From positions 125,650,943 to 125,714,942 of the forward strand of contig NC_088791.1 of the NCBI RefSeq assembly GCF_011386835.1: 64,000 nt of DNA. The letters are read 5' to 3'. The notes beneath the pieces are model-generated. The model saw only the letters and a list, made by a program, of their open reading frames with translations. It ran no database searches and had not been told where the DNA came from. This document shows positions 1 through 10,639 of this stretch, piece by piece; within the stretch, counting starts at the first letter, position 1, and every line of letters starts with the position of its first letter. The position numbers and the translations under genes are program-made. The DNA comes from Chrysemys picta bellii. Its lineage: Eukaryota; Chordata; Testudines; Emydidae.

Positions 1-2887
1 GTCAGGACAAAACTGGGAGGAAAGATCAAACCAGTATCTTAGATGCCTATATACAAATGCGAGAAGTATGGGGAATAAGCAGGAAGAACTGGAAGTGCTA
101 ATAAATAAATACAACTATGACATTGTTGGCATCACTGAAACTTGGTGGGATAATACACATGATTGGAATGTTGGTGTGGATGGGTACAGCTTGCTCAGGA
201 AGGATAGACAGGGGAAAAAGGGAGGAGGTGTTGCCTTATATATTAAAAATGTACACACTTGGACTGAGGTAGAGATGGACATAGGAGACGGAAGTGTTGA
301 GAGTCTCTGGGTTAGGCTTAAAGGGGCAAAAAACAAGGGAGATGTCATGCTAGGAGTCTACTACAGGCCACCTAACCAGGGGGAAGAGGTGGATGAGGCT
401 TTTTTCAAGCAACTAACAAAATCATCCAAAGCCCAAGATTTGGTGGTGATGGGGGACTTCAACTATCCGGATATATGTTGGGAAAATAACACAGCGGGGC
501 ACAGACTATCCAACAAATTCTTGGACTGCATTGGAGACAACTTTTTATTTCAGAAGGTTGAAAAAGCTACTAGGGGGGAAGCTGTCCTAGACTTGATTTT
601 AACAAATAGGGAGGAACTCGTTGAGAATGTGAAAGTAGAAGGCAGCCTGGGTGAAAGTGATCATGAAATCATAGAGTTTGCAATTCTAACGAAGGGTAGA
701 AGGGAGAACAGCAAAATAGAGACAATGGATTTCAGGAAGGCAGATTTTGGGAAGCTCAGAGAGCTGATAGGTAAGGTCCCATGGGAATCAAGACTGAGGG
801 GAAAAACAACTGAGGAGAGTTGGCAGTTTTTCAAAGGGACACTATTAAGGGCCCAAAAGCAAGCTATTCCGCTGGTTAGGAAAGATAGAAAATGTGGCAA
901 AAGACCACCTTGGCTTAACCATGAGATCTTGCACGATCTAAAAAATAAAAAGGAGTCATATAAAAAATGGAAACTAGGACAGATTACAAAGGAGGAATAT
1001 AGGCAAACAACACAGGAATGCAGGGGCAAGATTAGAAAGGCAAAGGCCCAAAATGAGCTCAAACTAGCTACGGGAATAAAAGGAAACAAGAAGACTTTTT
1101 ATCAATACATTAGAAGCAAGAGGAAGACCAAAGACAGGGTAGGCCCACTGCTCAGTGAAGAGGGAGAAACAGTAACAGGAAACTTGGAAATGGCAGAGAT
1201 GCTTAATGACTTCTTTGTTTCGGTCTTCACCGAGAAGTCTGAAGCAATGCCTAACATAGTGAATGCTAATGGGAAGGGGGTAGGTTTAGCGGATAAAATA
1301 AAAAAAGAACAAGTTAAAAATCACTTAGAAAAGTTAGATGCCTGCAAGTCACCCGGGCCTGATGAAATGCACCCTAGAATACTCAAGGAGCTAATAGAGG
1401 AGGTATCTGAGCCTCTAGCTATTATCTTTGGAAAGTCATGGGAGACGGGAGAGGTTCAAGAAGACTGGAAAAGGGCAAATATAGTGCCCATCTATAAAAA
1501 GGGAAATAAAAACAACCCAGGTAACTACAGACCAGTTAGTTTAACTTCTGTGCCAGGGAAGATAATGGAGCAAGTAATTAAGGAAATCATCTGCAAACAC
1601 TTGGAAGGTGGTAAGGTGATAGGGAACAGCCAGCATGGATTTGTGAAGAACAAATCATGTCAAACCAATCTGATAGCTTTCTTTGATAGAATAACGAGCC
1701 TTGTGGATAAGGGTGAAGCGGTGGATGTGGTATACCTAGACTTTAGTAAGGCATTTGATACGGTCTCACATGATATTCTTATCGATAAACTAGGCAAATA
1801 CAAATTAGATGGGGCTACTATAAGGTGGGTGCATAACTGGCTGGATAACCGTACTCAGAGAGTTGTTATTAATGGTTCCCAATCCTGCTGGAAAGGCGTA
1901 ACGAGTGGGGTTCCGCAGGGGTCTGTTTTGGGACCGGCTCTGTTCAATATCTTCATCAACGACTTAGATATTGGCATAGAAAGTACGCTTATTAAGTTTG
2001 CGGATGATACCAAACTGGGAGGGATTGCAACTGCTTTGGAGGACAGGGTCATAATTCAAAATGATCTGGACAAATTGGAGAAATGGTCTGAGTTAAACAG
2101 GATGAAGTTTAACAAAGACAAATGCAAAGTGCTCCACTTAGGAAGGAAAAATCAATTTCACACATACAGAATGGGAAAAGACTGTCTAGGAAGGAGTACG
2201 GCAGAAAGGGATCTAGGGGTTATAGTGGACCACAAGCTAAATATGAGTCAACAGTGTGATGCTGTTGCAAAAAAAGCAAACATGATTCTGGGATGCATTA
2301 ACAGGTGTGTTGTGAGCAAGACACGAGAAGTCATTCTTCCGCTCTACTCTGCTCTGGTTAGGCCTCAGCTGGAGTATTGTGTCCAGTTCTGGGCGCCGCA
2401 TTTTAAAAAAGATGTGGAGAAATTGGAAAGGGTCCAAAGAAGAGCAACAAGAATGATTAAAGGTCTTGAGAACATGACCTATGAAGGAAGGCTGAAAGAA
2501 CTGGGTTTGTTTAGTTTGGAGAAGAGAAGACTGAGAGGGGACATGATAGCAGTTTACAGGTATCTAAAAGGGTGTCATGAGGAGGAGGGAGAGAACTTGT
2601 TCACCTTAGCCTCTAAGGATAGAACCAGAAACAATGGGTTTAAACTGCAGCAAGGGAGGTCTAGGTTGGACATTAGGAAAAAGTTCCTAACTGTCAGGGT
2701 GGTTAAACACTGGAATAAATTGCCAAGGGAGGTTGTGGAATCTCCGTCTCTGGAGATATTTAAGAGTAGGTTAGATAAATGTCTATCAGGGATGGTCTAG
2801 ACAGTATTTGGTCCTGCCATGCGGGCAGGGGACTGGACTCGATGACCTCTCGAGGTCCCTTCCAGTCCTATAATCTATGATTCTATG
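1..2887 (+). mobile_element. CR1 LINE retrotransposon, copy 1 (5' part outside the window)
   Basis: This is a CR1-type non-LTR retrotransposon in sense orientation. It holds an uninterrupted ORF2 followed by a short 3' UTR of about 85 bases. The UTR contains GGACTCGATGACCTCTCG and GGTCCCTTCCAGTCCTAT and ends in ATCTATGATTCTATG, the short-repeat tail typical of CR1 rather than a poly(A). The left end is cut by the window: the frame is already open at base 2, so the true 5' end and any ORF1 lie upstream. I see no target-site duplication, which is usual for CR1. The element is nearly identical to the copy at 22585-25127, so both come from a recently active subfamily (inference). Confidence 0.95.
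2..2800 (+). CDS. CR1 ORF2 protein: AP endonuclease and reverse transcriptase (5' partial)
   Basis: The protein would nick target DNA and copy the element's RNA by target-primed reverse transcription. Counting from the ATG at 68 there are 910 residues. The frame has no stop back to base 2, and the upstream codons read [12 protein letters not shown], a normal CR1 endonuclease N-terminus, so this ATG is probably internal. Endonuclease motifs are ITETWW (Glu24), GDFN (129-132) and SDHE (197-200). Reverse transcriptase motifs are DFSKAFD (558-564), [10 protein letters not shown] (614-623) and FADD (644-647, the CR1 form of YxDD). The C-terminal region includes [18 protein letters not shown] and a terminal [13 protein letters not shown]. 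All expected catalytic residues are present and there is no frameshift or stop, which is unusual because most genomic CR1 copies are broken. Whether it is expressed cannot be told. The TAG stop is followed directly by the CR1 3' UTR. Confidence 0.93.
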   Translation, partial: SGQNWEERSNQYLRCLYTNARSMGNKQEELEVLINKYNYDIVGITETWWDNTHDWNVGVDGYSLLRKDRQGKKGGGVALYIKNVHTWTEVEMDIGDGSVESLWVRLKGAKNKGDVMLGVYYRPPNQGEEVDEAFFKQLTKSSKAQDLVVMGDFNYPDICWENNTAGHRLSNKFLDCIGDNFLFQKVEKATRGEAVLDLILTNREELVENVKVEGSLGESDHEIIEFAILTKGRRENSKIETMDFRKADFGKLRELIGKVPWESRLRGKTTEESWQFFKGTLLRAQKQAIPLVRKDRKCGKRPPWLNHEILHDLKNKKESYKKWKLGQITKEEYRQTTQECRGKIRKAKAQNELKLATGIKGNKKTFYQYIRSKRKTKDRVGPLLSEEGETVTGNLEMAEMLNDFFVSVFTEKSEAMPNIVNANGKGVGLADKIKKEQVKNHLEKLDACKSPGPDEMHPRILKELIEEVSEPLAIIFGKSWETGEVQEDWKRANIVPIYKKGNKNNPGNYRPVSLTSVPGKIMEQVIKEIICKHLEGGKVIGNSQHGFVKNKSCQTNLIAFFDRITSLVDKGEAVDVVYLDFSKAFDTVSHDILIDKLGKYKLDGATIRWVHNWLDNRTQRVVINGSQSCWKGVTSGVPQGSVLGPALFNIFINDLDIGIESTLIKFADDTKLGGIATALEDRVIIQNDLDKLEKWSELNRMKFNKDKCKVLHLGRKNQFHTYRMGKDCLGRSTAERDLGVIVDHKLNMSQQCDAVAKKANMILGCINRCVVSKTREVILPLYSALVRPQLEYCVQFWAPHFKKDVEKLERVQRRATRMIKGLENMTYEGRLKELGLFSLEKRRLRGDMIAVYRYLKGCHEEEGENLFTLASKDRTRNNGFKLQQGRSRLDIRKKFLTVRVVKHWNKLPREVVESPSLEIFKSRLDKCLSGMV

Positions 2888-5800
2888 TTCATTTTACTTT
2901 GATTAAATCACTCACATGCATAAAGTTAATCATATGACTAAGGCTTCATGCTCCCCTGTGAAATCCTGACCTCCCTTGAAGTCAATGGGAAAACTCACAT
3001 TGTCTTTAATGAGGCTAGTATTTACCCCTAGTAACTTATGTATATCACTGGGCTGGAGGCACTCATCTGTCAGTTGGTAGAAGGATGCACTAGCTTTCCA
3101 CTAGCCTCCTCCTCCCCCCACCATATATACTTTAGCTTTAAGAAGACTTTCATTTAAAATGACTAGCTCCCTTCATTGACACAAATATTAAATGAATAAT
3201 GGAAGAACTAGAACACAATTGCAATGTATCACCATATAGAATAAAATTAGAGAGTGCTAAGAATGGAATGTATTAAAATAAGGATTAACATAACTTTTCA
3301 GTTCTCAGGAGATAGCACAGCTTAAAATGTATTTAGAGTTCACCTTCTACTTGGCCACGATGTCCCCTGCACAATAAGTCTAAATAAAAGATAAAATGTA
3401 TTTAAAATAACTAATTTGCATACAGACAAGGTCGTCTATTAAATGAATCCTTGTGGACTACAGAAGAACAGCAGGTCTACTGATTTATGCCTCAAGGGAA
3501 ATTTCAATGCAGTTATCTTAATAATGGGGTAACTATGAAGAAAATTTGGGTTGTAAACCTCAAATGCACGTGCATGTATTCTATCTGCAGATATTTGCAT
3601 AAATATTTGTCCTGTATACTGAAATGGCACAGAGGAGATAAGTTGAATCTTTTGGGATGTAATTACTACAATTGTACCTTCTAACTTCCTACTGTTCAAT
3701 CTGTGTAACATATTTCATTTCAAAAGCTAGTTATCACCACAAACAAGCTAATGTAAAGGAATGCTGGATTTTCTTTGGGATAATCTTATGATTAGTTTTT
3801 AGGAATATTCATTATGGATATATTGGGCAAAATTATGCTCTATTACACCCATGAAGTGTCCCTGAAATCAAGAGAATTTGACCCATGGCATATAAATGGT
3901 AATAGAAGTACACAGTGTGAATTTCACTACTCTGAACCAAAAGATTATTTTTAAAAATGCAGCAATATACTACATACAGTTTCAAACTAAATGGGAATAA
4001 ATGCTAGTAATGAAATTTAGTGGATCTGTTCTCTGAAGAAACTAAAAAGGCAGACATCTTGAATTAGTAAATTTTGAGATAGGCCGAAGCTGCCCACAAT
4101 ATTAATGGCCAGAGGACTGTCTCAGACCTAGTCACAATGATCCAGGCAGTGGTGACTGTGACTTGTAGTCATCATGATTATCATTTGGGAATGTGTCATG
4201 AAAAAGCTCCAATAAATACAAAGTGCAGCAGCCAATCCTATATATCAATGCAAGTCTGAGCACATTACCCTGTTGTGTAGTGAGGGGAATCATGTACCCT
4301 AAGTAGATAGGTATTAAGCTTTTTTTATATACCACAATCTCATTGTTCTCAGGAGTACATTTCAAAATGCTGCATGTAGCTTTAGCTGGTTATACCCAGT
4401 AAGAGCAATGGAAACCCTCAGGGCTAGCCTGAGGTCAGATGGGCTCCTAGCAAATATCAAATTGTGTGCAGTGTCCACCAGGCTGTGAAATCATGAAAAC
4501 TCCGTATGCCATAAACTGTTTCCATTGAGGGGCTCCTGAAGTCAAAGAATCAACAGGCGATATAAGAGTAGGAAGCATGATGAGACCCCACTGCACTAAT
4601 CTGAAAACTTACTTCACAAAGTCTCCCTTTGCCCTCCAAGGGCTACCACTCTGCATCAGATGCAAACACCTTAACTGAGCTTGCTTTCCATCCTGAACAC
4701 AACCAGTGAGTTATCAAACTATACATGAAGACTTTCAAATGAAGCCTACGGGAATTGGCTCACCAGAGCTGGAATCTCTCATCAACAGCTAATTGGACTG
4801 CATTTTTATTATTTAGATCAATTTCTTGGTAGTTGATGTGATTTTTTTCTTCCAGCTCACACATACACTTGACAACTACACATGACTTAGGAAATGTACA
4901 TCTATTTTTTTTTTACCATTTCCACCAGGCATTAGCCTCCTGGGTACTCCAGAGGGCTTATAGTTATGTAGCAATCCAGTGAAATGTACGAATCTGTACT
5001 ACTTGCAGCAAAAAACTGTGGTTCAACAACAGATGTTGCTTATACAATATTATCCCTCCCCACTTTCACCTGGTCTGACACAACTCACCATCTGCATCTT
5101 AAAACACAAGGGAACCTGAGGGATGAAAAAAGGAATAGCTCACTTGCTAACTGGGTCATGAAATATGCATGGTGCAGCCCCGATCTCTCCCTTTGGGTGG
5201 TGGGGCAGGGGAGTGGAGGAACTTAGGCTCCTGTGGTCTTCCCTCCCTCCTGGGCCAGGGATATTGCTGGGCCTCTGAGCCTATCCCACTGACTCCTGCT
5301 GTCATTGGACAACTGGGCTCAGGACAGACCAACTCAGTGGCTCCCACTTGCAAGGGCACGGGGAGGAAAGAAGGGTTGTTTTTTGTCCACCGCTGGTCTG
5401 TTGCCATTTTTGCCTTTGTTCCATCCCCACCCTTTCCCAGGCGCCATGCTGATAGCCAAACTTTTTGGGGTTTGGAAGGGACTTTTCCCCACATGACAAA
5501 ATTGGCAAAAGCATGTGGGTCTTTTCACTTTCCATTTGGTATCCCAGAGGTCTGATTTAGTGATTACATCACAACTGTTGCAACTCTGGTTAGTTCCACT
5601 ATGGTGGGTGGGTTAAGAAAGCCTCTGAATGTGAAGTCCCTGTAACCCTATGAGTTGCTTGGGCATGGGCTTTGAGCACAACATTGCACAGCACGGGGCT
5701 ACACCTCCATGTCTCATGCAATGTAGGGCTCCCCTCATTTCTCCTACATCTTGTGTGGATGAGAGGGCAATGGATTGGGACCCTGGCTTTGTGCCAGAGT

Positions 5801-6720
5801 CCCTAGGTAGGCCAGGGGGTGTGCAGGGGTCATTACCATCATACCCATCCTCAGGCTTGTAACACCGGGAACTACTGATGCCCAGTTAAATTCCACCCTG
5901 GAACAACCCTGCTTGGGAGTTTGGAGAGGCTAATATTCATTGGCTAATAATTTAATAAAATTGCAGCCTCTGCATTTAACCATACTTCATCATCTGGCTC
6001 ATTGTTTCTGTGTTCACCTCAATTCCCTATTTGCTATTTGATTGACTACAGACAAAAGGATGGGATTTTGGTGGCACTCACAGGGCTTGTTAGGTAACCA
6101 GGCAGTTGGAGCACCAACTACATCATGGTCCTCATGTTAAAAAGTTGGTAGGTCAAAATGTAGCAGGTTCTCCTGCTCATCACTACAGTAACAAGAGCGC
6201 TATGCTTTCTGCTAATATGTCTCAATATCGAGTTGCAATTTTCATCTCTTTGTGGTTCATTGGCAATATTCAGTACTTATATACAGTAGTTGCTAAAACT
6301 GTTAAATCTGAAATAGAAAAGTTAAAACCATTGTTAGAGTCTGTTTCTGTGAGGGAAGGAAAACTTGACACAAATTCACCACAGTTTTGACCCATCAGCA
6401 ATGTATGCTTTCCTATTCTGTGTGTTTCTGCCCTCCCCACCCTCTTCACATTACTTTTCCTCCTCTATTTACTACTCTACACATTAGTGCAGTCATTGTA
6501 CTGCCTACCTACAGCAGGATTTGTGTATCAGGAACATTCCACAAATAGCAATTAACTGCCCCAATACAACATGAAGTTGTAATGACCCACCAAGGGAAAC
6601 AAGAGGGTAACCTCCCATGGAGGTTATGGTAAGAGATTCAGGGTGTATGACTAATAGGTAGCTGTGCAGGGAATTCTTCAACTCTAGCCTGTGGAGCACT
6701 CTGCTAGAAGTCAGTCAGTC

Positions 6721-6722
<2 letters not shown>
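2888..6722. other. Non-coding stretch, no gene recognised
   Basis: The sequence is mostly AT-rich, with a moderately GC-rich patch at about 5170-5860 that has short open frames on both strands but no recognisable protein. A small repeat-like motif, TTGAAGTCAATGGGA, lies at 2976-2990 and belongs to the dispersed palindrome family described in the findings. Nothing else is identifiable. Confidence 0.5.

Positions 6723-6775
<53 letters not shown>
6723..6775. repeat. (TG)n microsatellite
   Basis: An uninterrupted TG dinucleotide run of about 53 bases. It is likely length-polymorphic. Confidence 0.98.
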
Positions 6776-6780
<5 letters not shown>

Positions 6781-6860
6781 CTTCTTATGCCTATAAAGCA
6801 ACTTAGTTTAAGCATGTATCTGAGTCACTCAAGGGTCTTCCCATTGTGACTATGACTATA

Positions 6861-7052
6861 TATGTTTGCAGTGTTGTTGGTAGCAGGCTATGAGTGAGAC
6901 AAGGTGGGTGAGTTAATATCTTTTATTGTGCCAACTTCTGTTGGTGAAAAAGACAACTTGAAAAAAAGCTCTGTGGAGCTCAGCATCTTGTCTCTCTCAC
7001 CAACAGAAGTTGGTCCAATAAAAGATATTGACTCACCTACCTTGTCTCTCTC
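6861..7052 (+). mobile_element. tRNA-derived SINE with fold-back (inverted body) structure
   Basis: A shortened SINE head (GCAGTGTTGTTGGTAGCAGG) is followed by a body at 6892-6947 containing AATATCTTTTATTG and CCAACTTCTGTTGGTGA. The same body returns inverted at 6997-7052, so the two 56-base arms are nearly perfect reverse complements around a 49-base spacer. I recognise the body as a repeat common in turtles. The outer boundaries are approximate. A possible imperfect duplication (GTGACTATGACTATA at 6846, GTGACTGTATAG at 7054) is weak. Confidence 0.75.
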
Positions 7053-7623
7053 AGTGACTGTATAGTCATCTAAAATACTTTGTTAAAGATATACTTTGTA
7101 AGTAGACTTAAAAAATGAAATATGTAAGAAAATCAATGGGTTAATGCCTGCAATGGATTACAAAATGGAAGTGCGTAAAAAGGCGTGGCCAAGCATGACC
7201 TAGAATAAATTGCCCTATTTCACTGCCACCAAAAACATCTGAATTGGATGTCAGTTATGTGAAACACTGTGTATTTAATTAGTGTCCTGGGTGTTCTGGC
7301 AGTGGCTTTAACCATTCTTTTGCAAGTTAGTGCATGCTCAATATGAACTGAACAGATCATTACAGCTCTAATTAACATATAGCGTATATAAATGGAGATT
7401 ATGGCCCTGACAGCTGCCAAATAAGCACAGACTTATCTTGTACATCTCCCAAGCTGCTTTCTTTTCCTCTGAATTCTGCATCAAACAGATTCTCACCACT
7501 GCCCATTTCAGCCTCCAACACAGCTGTGCCAAGTTTCCTTGACAATGTCAAACCAAATCACTTCCCAAAATATTTCTTCTCCTTGCTTCTTTAAGCTATC
7601 AGCTGTGGTCTGCTACAGTAAGC
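7053..7623. other. Non-coding stretch, nothing recognised
   Basis: AT-rich sequence with only short open frames. I see no repeat signature or coding signal. Confidence 0.4.
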
Positions 7624-7855
7624 ATGGAGCAGGGGATTCAGGAGACATCCAGACCTAGCTCTTATACTTACTCGCTATGAGACCCTTTTGCCGCTGATCT
7701 GCTCTGAGACTTGAATTGTAGTCCTGCTCTGCCAATGACTTGCAGTGTGCCTTAGTCATCACAGCTGTAAAACATGGCTAAAAATCCTTACCCACCCACA
7801 CCTATGCAAAAACATTGTAAGGGAAGAGTATTATTGATTTATTATTATATACCTA
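7624..7855 (+). mobile_element. MIR-like (CORE) SINE, old and diverged
   Basis: The order of motifs follows MIR-type SINEs: GGATTCAGGAGACATCCAGA, then CCTGCTCTGCCAATGACTTG, then CTGTAAAACATGG, then a run ending TATTATTGATTTATTATTAT. An extra stretch around 7670-7715 departs from the expected order. The identification is by eye and boundaries are approximate. Confidence 0.6.
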
Positions 7856-8634
7856 TTTTATAACCCAAGCAACTGTACTATATTGAAGTACTTTTTGTTC
7901 CTGTTCTTACAAGCCACCAAGCCATATGTTGACTCAACATGCTTTTGGAATCCAAGGGCTTTCAGGGCTCTCTGGATTCAATATATGAACCATGTTCTCT
8001 CTCAATAAATCTGCCCACTTAGAATATAAATTTATAAAAAATGGCATTAAGGTGTCAATCTCATGTTCATTGCCATTCAGTGACTTCCTTGGCAAGCATG
8101 TTCTCTTCATAGGTAAAGAGATTTTTTCCCCTTAAAAACTAGTCCTGAAAACTCAACCTAGCCACAGAAACAAACTGGGTTCTTTCCATCACATGGACCA
8201 TCATCAGTAATTGGCATTCTGCAGGCCTAAGAGGAATAAAACACAGTCAAGATTTGTTTTTTGCCACTAAAGTCAGATTATGTCTGAATACACAAAAGGA
8301 GCTGATCTGTTGTGCAAGATGCCATTTTTACCTAGTCTCTTCACAGAGCAAACACAACACTTCTAGGATGAATCATTTATTGGTCTTGTCCCAATAGTCA
8401 CAATCTTGCCCTTGAATTACAGGAGGGACAAAGGACTGTTCAGAGATTGCCTGAGTAAAAAGCAAAGAGACCAGCAATGCTACAGGAAGGAGAATTGCAG
8501 AATGTTTGGAAAAAGAAAAATGGACTGTCTGGTTAAGCTAATGTTTGTACCCAGGGTTCTTCTATTTCCACCCCAAAATATGACACTTTTCCTTGTTTTG
8601 AATACATACTTCTAAGAGGATGTGTTAAACAGGA
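7856..8634. other. Non-coding stretch, nothing recognised
   Basis: AT-rich sequence. The only open frame worth noting is about 69 codons at 8406-8615 and has no recognisable motif. Confidence 0.4.
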
Positions 8635-8833
8635 AGAGCTGGTCAGAAAACAGGGACATTTTCCATGGAAAGTATTGACTTTTCATCAAATCCCCAAAGC
8701 AAAAACTCTTTGGTTTTCAGCTAATTTTTAGCTAAAAATCTTTCTTCAGGTTTTGGTTTTCTGATGAAAAATGTTTAAGGAAAGCAGACACTTTACATGA
8801 AAATGTTCATTTTGTCAAAAAGCCAGTCTTCTG
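8635..8833. repeat. Dispersed AT-rich fold-back repeat (AGAGCTGGTC family)
   Basis: It starts AGAGCTGGTCAGAAAA and continues with TTTTCCATGGAAAG and GGTTTTGGTTTTCTGATGAA, an A/T-rich pattern that runs in complementary blocks. Similar sequences occur near 15941, 20256, 34895 (minus strand), 44727, 58565, 62116 and 63626. I recognise it as a common sauropsid-type interspersed repeat but cannot name the family. The right end is uncertain. Confidence 0.5.
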
Positions 8834-9140
8834 TCAAATGATAGTTTCAAGAGAATCAGCCAATAAATCAGCCAATAAATAAAACTCCAGTCCTCCTTTG
8901 GGGAATGCATCTTGGGACAGGAGCCCATAGAGAAGGAATCTGGTGTCTTTAAAGAAACTGATGATAAATCACTTTTGAACAAGCTGCTTCTGAGTCAGGG
9001 TTTCACACATAATGAAAGCATTCTTTTAACTGTCAGCCCTTGACACAAGGGCTGTGTATTAGTGGCCTGTTTTTTATATGTATTGAGCACCCCCAAATCA
9101 CATTGTCTTTAAGAAAAACTGCAAAGGGCTCAGCACCTTG

Positions 9141-9386
9141 TAGGGTATATCTACATAGCCCATGGTGCTGAAACTCCCAGCTCAGACCGACAGACTTGGG
9201 CTAGGGCTAGCACTCTAAAAATAGCAGCGTAGACCACGCTTTGAAGTTGATTGAGTTGAAGCTCAGGCTCCGAAGTGAACACTGTCTACCCAGCTATTTT
9301 TAAAGCACCGGCGCCAGCCCCACAAGCCCAAATCTGTCAGCCTGAGCTGAGAGGCTCACTGCCATAGGCTGTGTAGACATGCCTTA
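9141..9386. mobile_element. MITE-like DNA transposon
   Basis: The terminal inverted repeats are TAGGGTATATCTACATAGCC (9141-9160) and the complement of 9367-9386, matching at 16 of 20 positions. The interior has complementary blocks around CTAAAAATAGCAGCGTAGAC and AGCTATTTTTAAAGCACC. There is no coding capacity. The TGTCTACAC-type end is shared with elements near 9955, 25998 and 39251. The superfamily is not determined. Confidence 0.7.
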
Positions 9387-9954
9387 GGGAAGTAGCGTAG
9401 CTAGGACTGGAAATCTGGGTCGGCCCCAACTTTCGGGTGGGTGGGCAATGACACGGGGTGGGAGGGAGGAGGGCAGGAGGAATGGGGGGCCCCCACCTCC
9501 CCCCTCATCCCCTCCAGCTGGCCCTTACCGCTCAGCAGGCACCAGAAGACGAGGGTGCCTGGGGCGAACAAGCTATGGGGTGTGCCCGTGGGGCAGAGGG
9601 GGGCTCCACTGGGACTCCAGCTCTGCCCATCCCTGCCAACCCCAGCTTGGTGTCCATCCACCCACATCCCTCTGTCCTGCTGGCACCGTGGGCTGCTGCC
9701 CTGATCTCCAGTGCCCTGCTCGTGCCTAGCCCAGTCATGTGCCTAAGCATCCGGCCCAGCTCCGCTCCAGCCCCAGCACTAGCCCCGCTGAGACCCGCCT
9801 CCATGAGGCACAGTCCCCACCTGGGACGACTCACCCCCTCCCAGCCTGTGGATTCAGGGGGCTCCGGCCCCAGCCACGCTCTGACTCAGATTTGGCGGGC
9901 CTGGATGCTATGTGGGTGGGCCACAGCCTACCCATGGCTGAGCCCCTGGTGTAG
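9387..9954. other. GC-rich non-coding block
   Basis: About 500 bases are clearly richer in G and C than the surroundings, with open frames on both strands that merely reflect base composition. CpG dinucleotides are few for this GC content (roughly 18 by eye), so it does not look like a CpG-island promoter. GTAGCGTAGCTAGG near its left end and GTGTAGCGTACA near its right end suggest it may be part of an interspersed repeat. Confidence 0.4.
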
Positions 9955-10216
9955 CGTACATCTTCACAGCAAATGAAGAGTGATTGTAGCACTGGGCAAT
10001 GGCATGCACTTCAGCACGGGCTAGCACCCCAAGTATGTGCGCAGAGTTCCCAGTGGACATGCACTGGGAGCTTGTGTACTGGAGTGGCTAGCCCATGCTG
10101 AAATCCATGCCACCACATCCTCATTACTACTGTTATCTGCACCAGCGAGACTAACGCTACAATGGGTATGCCTACCCGCACAACAGTCACACCTTCATTT
10201 GCTGTATAGACATAGC
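9955..10216. mobile_element. MITE-like DNA transposon
   Basis: The end CGTACATCTTCACAGCAAATGAAG (9955-9978, given here only by its key block CAGCAAATGAAG) is complementary to 10193-10216 at about 18 of 24 positions. Inner complementary blocks (GGGCTAGCACC and GTGGCTAGCCC) extend the fold-back. It has no coding capacity. The outer end resembles the TGTCTACAC ends of neighbouring MITEs. Confidence 0.65.
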
Positions 10217-10263
10217 AATGCAAGGCCTGACTTTTAGGGATGTGAACAGATTAACATGTGTCC

Positions 10264-10389
10264 CATAGGGTGACCAGACAGCAAATGTGAAAAATCGGGA
10301 CAGGAGGTGGGGGGTAGTAGGAGCCTATAGAAAGAAAAAGACCCAAAAATCGGGACTGTCCCTATAAAATCGGGACATCTGGCCACCCT
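10264..10389. mobile_element. hAT-like non-autonomous DNA transposon with 8-bp TSD
   Basis: The element is 126 bases with inverted ends TAGGGTGACCAGAC and AGGGTGGCCAGATG (complement). It is flanked by ATGTGTCC (10256-10263) and ACGTGTCC (10390-10397), an 8-bp duplication with one mismatch. The inner blocks AAAAATCGGGAC and AAAATCGGGACATC are characteristic of a repeat I recognise from turtle genomes. The 8-bp duplication supports the hAT superfamily. Confidence 0.8.
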
Positions 10390-10510
10390 ACGTGTCCAGG
10401 CTTTTCACTGGTTTCTCACAAAGGCTCTGAAATGCTTCAAATTGCACTGCAGACATTCGATTATCTGACTGTAGGGAGTCAGCACATCAGGAACCACTCT
10501 TTGAATGAAC

Positions 10511-10625
10511 AGGTTTCAGGGTAGCAGCCGTGTTAGTCTGTATCCTCAAAAAGAACAGGAGTACTTGTGGCACCTTAGAGACTAACAAATTTGTTAGTCT
10601 CTAAGGTGCCACAAGTACTCCTGTT
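10511..10625 (+). mobile_element. Turtle tRNA-derived SINE with palindromic fold-back and perfect TSD
   Basis: The head is AGGTTTCAGGGTAGCAGCCG, then GTGTTAGTCTGTATCC, then the body with TTGTGGCACCTTAGAGAC. At the centre (10589/10590) the body turns back on itself, giving a perfect 76-base palindrome (10552-10627) with no spacer. The insertion is bounded by a perfect 14-bp direct repeat, CTCTTTGAATGAAC, at 10497-10510 and 10626-10639. The duplication encloses both arms, so head and inverted arm entered as one insertion. The usual SINE 3' part (TTTATTTGAGCATAAGC type) is missing. Confidence 0.9.
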
Positions 10626-10639
10626 CTCTTTGAATGAAC

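Noticed and set aside
661..1089. Minus-strand open frame of 142 codons inside CR1 ORF2, repeated at 22886-23314
   Set aside because: It is antisense to the conserved ORF2 and recurs only because the two CR1 copies are nearly identical.
5169..5555. Open frame of 128 codons, plus strand, with overlapping frames on the other strand
   Set aside because: It lies in a GC-richer patch, has open frames in several registers at once, and shows no domain, splice-site pattern or codon signal.
9387..9954. CpG-island promoter
   Set aside because: CpG count is low for the GC content, and no gene follows on either side.
9458..9976. Open frame of 172 codons in the GC-rich block
   Set aside because: Low stop density follows from the base composition. 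The protein is proline- and serine-rich without a known motif, and several frames are open on both strands.
10552..10627. Bacterial-type terminator or CRISPR-like hairpin
   Set aside because: The palindrome is made of turtle SINE sequence with a target duplication. The window is vertebrate DNA and no regularly spaced repeats exist.
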